From assembly GCF_004193775.1 (NCBI RefSeq), contig NC_041002.1:38041112-38105111 (forward strand): a stretch of DNA of 64,000 bases, given 5' to 3'. This document shows, one piece after another, positions 63,668 through 64,000 of this stretch. Numbering within the stretch: the stretch's first letter is position 1; each line of letters opens with the position of its first letter. Source of the DNA: Glycine soja (taxonomy: Eukaryota; Streptophyta; Magnoliopsida; Fabales; Fabaceae). The notes beneath the pieces were generated by a model. It ran no database searches, was not told where the DNA came from, and saw nothing but the letters and a program-made list of their open reading frames with translations. The position numbers and the translations under genes were made by a program.

Positions 63668-64000
63668 AATCTACTGAGAAGATATTGGATGAATCCAATG
63701 CCTATCCCCACAGGTCTAATACCCCACTCTGCAACTTAGTCCCCCAAAGTTGTTGCTCGAGTTAGCACAATAAAGCCTCTTCCCAAACAATTAAAGGTTT
63801 CCTCCAAACCCATAACCACCTCACCTCCTAGTTCCCCCTAATAGCCATCTCAGAAATATAGTTCTCTTTCAATTAAGATATCTAATACAACTTATGGAAG
63901 GAAAATTTTAAGCAAGAGTCCCCCACCCACTTATTAGACCAGAAGTGGGTGTGTTATTCATCACCCACGTATAATGTGGTTAAAAAACCAGCTAGTAAGG
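63668..64000. other. Unassigned right edge
   Basis: I see no open frame or domain here. It may belong to the LINE remnant that element E interrupted. Confidence 0.4.

Noticed and set aside
60207..63672. Target duplication for element E
   Set aside because: The left flank GTGAA has no counterpart near 63667, and the right LTR end is mutated, so none can be claimed.

Overview
The window is plant nuclear DNA made almost entirely of nested transposable elements; I found no host gene I could support. The SIRE-like Ty1/copia elements with gag-pol plus an extra 3' ORF, the Tat/Ogre-type Ty3 element with two RNase H domains, the Athila-type elements, and LTR sequences I associate with Glycine repeats point to soybean or a close relative, probably pericentromeric heterochromatin. 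That species call is inference; no database was searched.

Layout. (1) 1-13018: a minus-strand Tat/Ogre-type Ty3 element with 5' LTR, primer site, ORF1, gag-protease, a predicted 152-nt intron, then RT, RNase H, a second archaeal-type RNase H and integrase; its 3' LTR is missing or lies off the window. It sits in (2) a decayed PIF/Harbinger DNA transposon (13019-about 15600). (3) 15780-16462, 32231-32942 and 35926-37350 are pieces of one old minus-strand Ty3 element (Z), split by two insertions. The first is a SIRE-like element A (16463-32225, target duplication CTTAT), which itself carries a younger complete SIRE-like element B (19718-28810, duplication GTCCC). The second is a Tekay/Del-like solo LTR Y (32948-35920, duplication ATCAT), which carries a Tat-type solo LTR S. 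(4) 38451-about 45700: a minus-strand Athila-type remnant G, split by a short copia element F (40040-44352, duplication CACTC). (5) 46482-53879: a plus-strand Athila-type remnant H carrying two SIRE-type solo LTRs, K1 (47380-49029, duplication CTCAC) and K2 (49075-50594, duplication AATAC). (6) 53880-about 59460: a decayed copia element D, split by a deleted SIRE-like element C (54857-58255, duplication ATGAT). (7) 59500-60130: the 3' end of a LINE on the minus strand, followed by a decayed copia element E (60212-about 63667) related to F.

Elements B and F are the least damaged, but both have broken pol genes. In B, gag and the 377-codon env-position ORF are open, while pol has frameshifts and the integrase has lost one catalytic aspartate.

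The most unusual signals are in SIRE-type non-coding DNA. The transcribed LTR leader of family A holds ten tandem hairpins in two classes, with nearly constant loops and stems whose two arms change together; families B and C have other hairpins in the corresponding place. A 12-bp palindrome, GTAATCGATTAC, recurs upstream of the TATA box in the LTRs of several families. It also recurs upstream of the env-position ORF, where part of it forms a perfect 36-bp inverted repeat.
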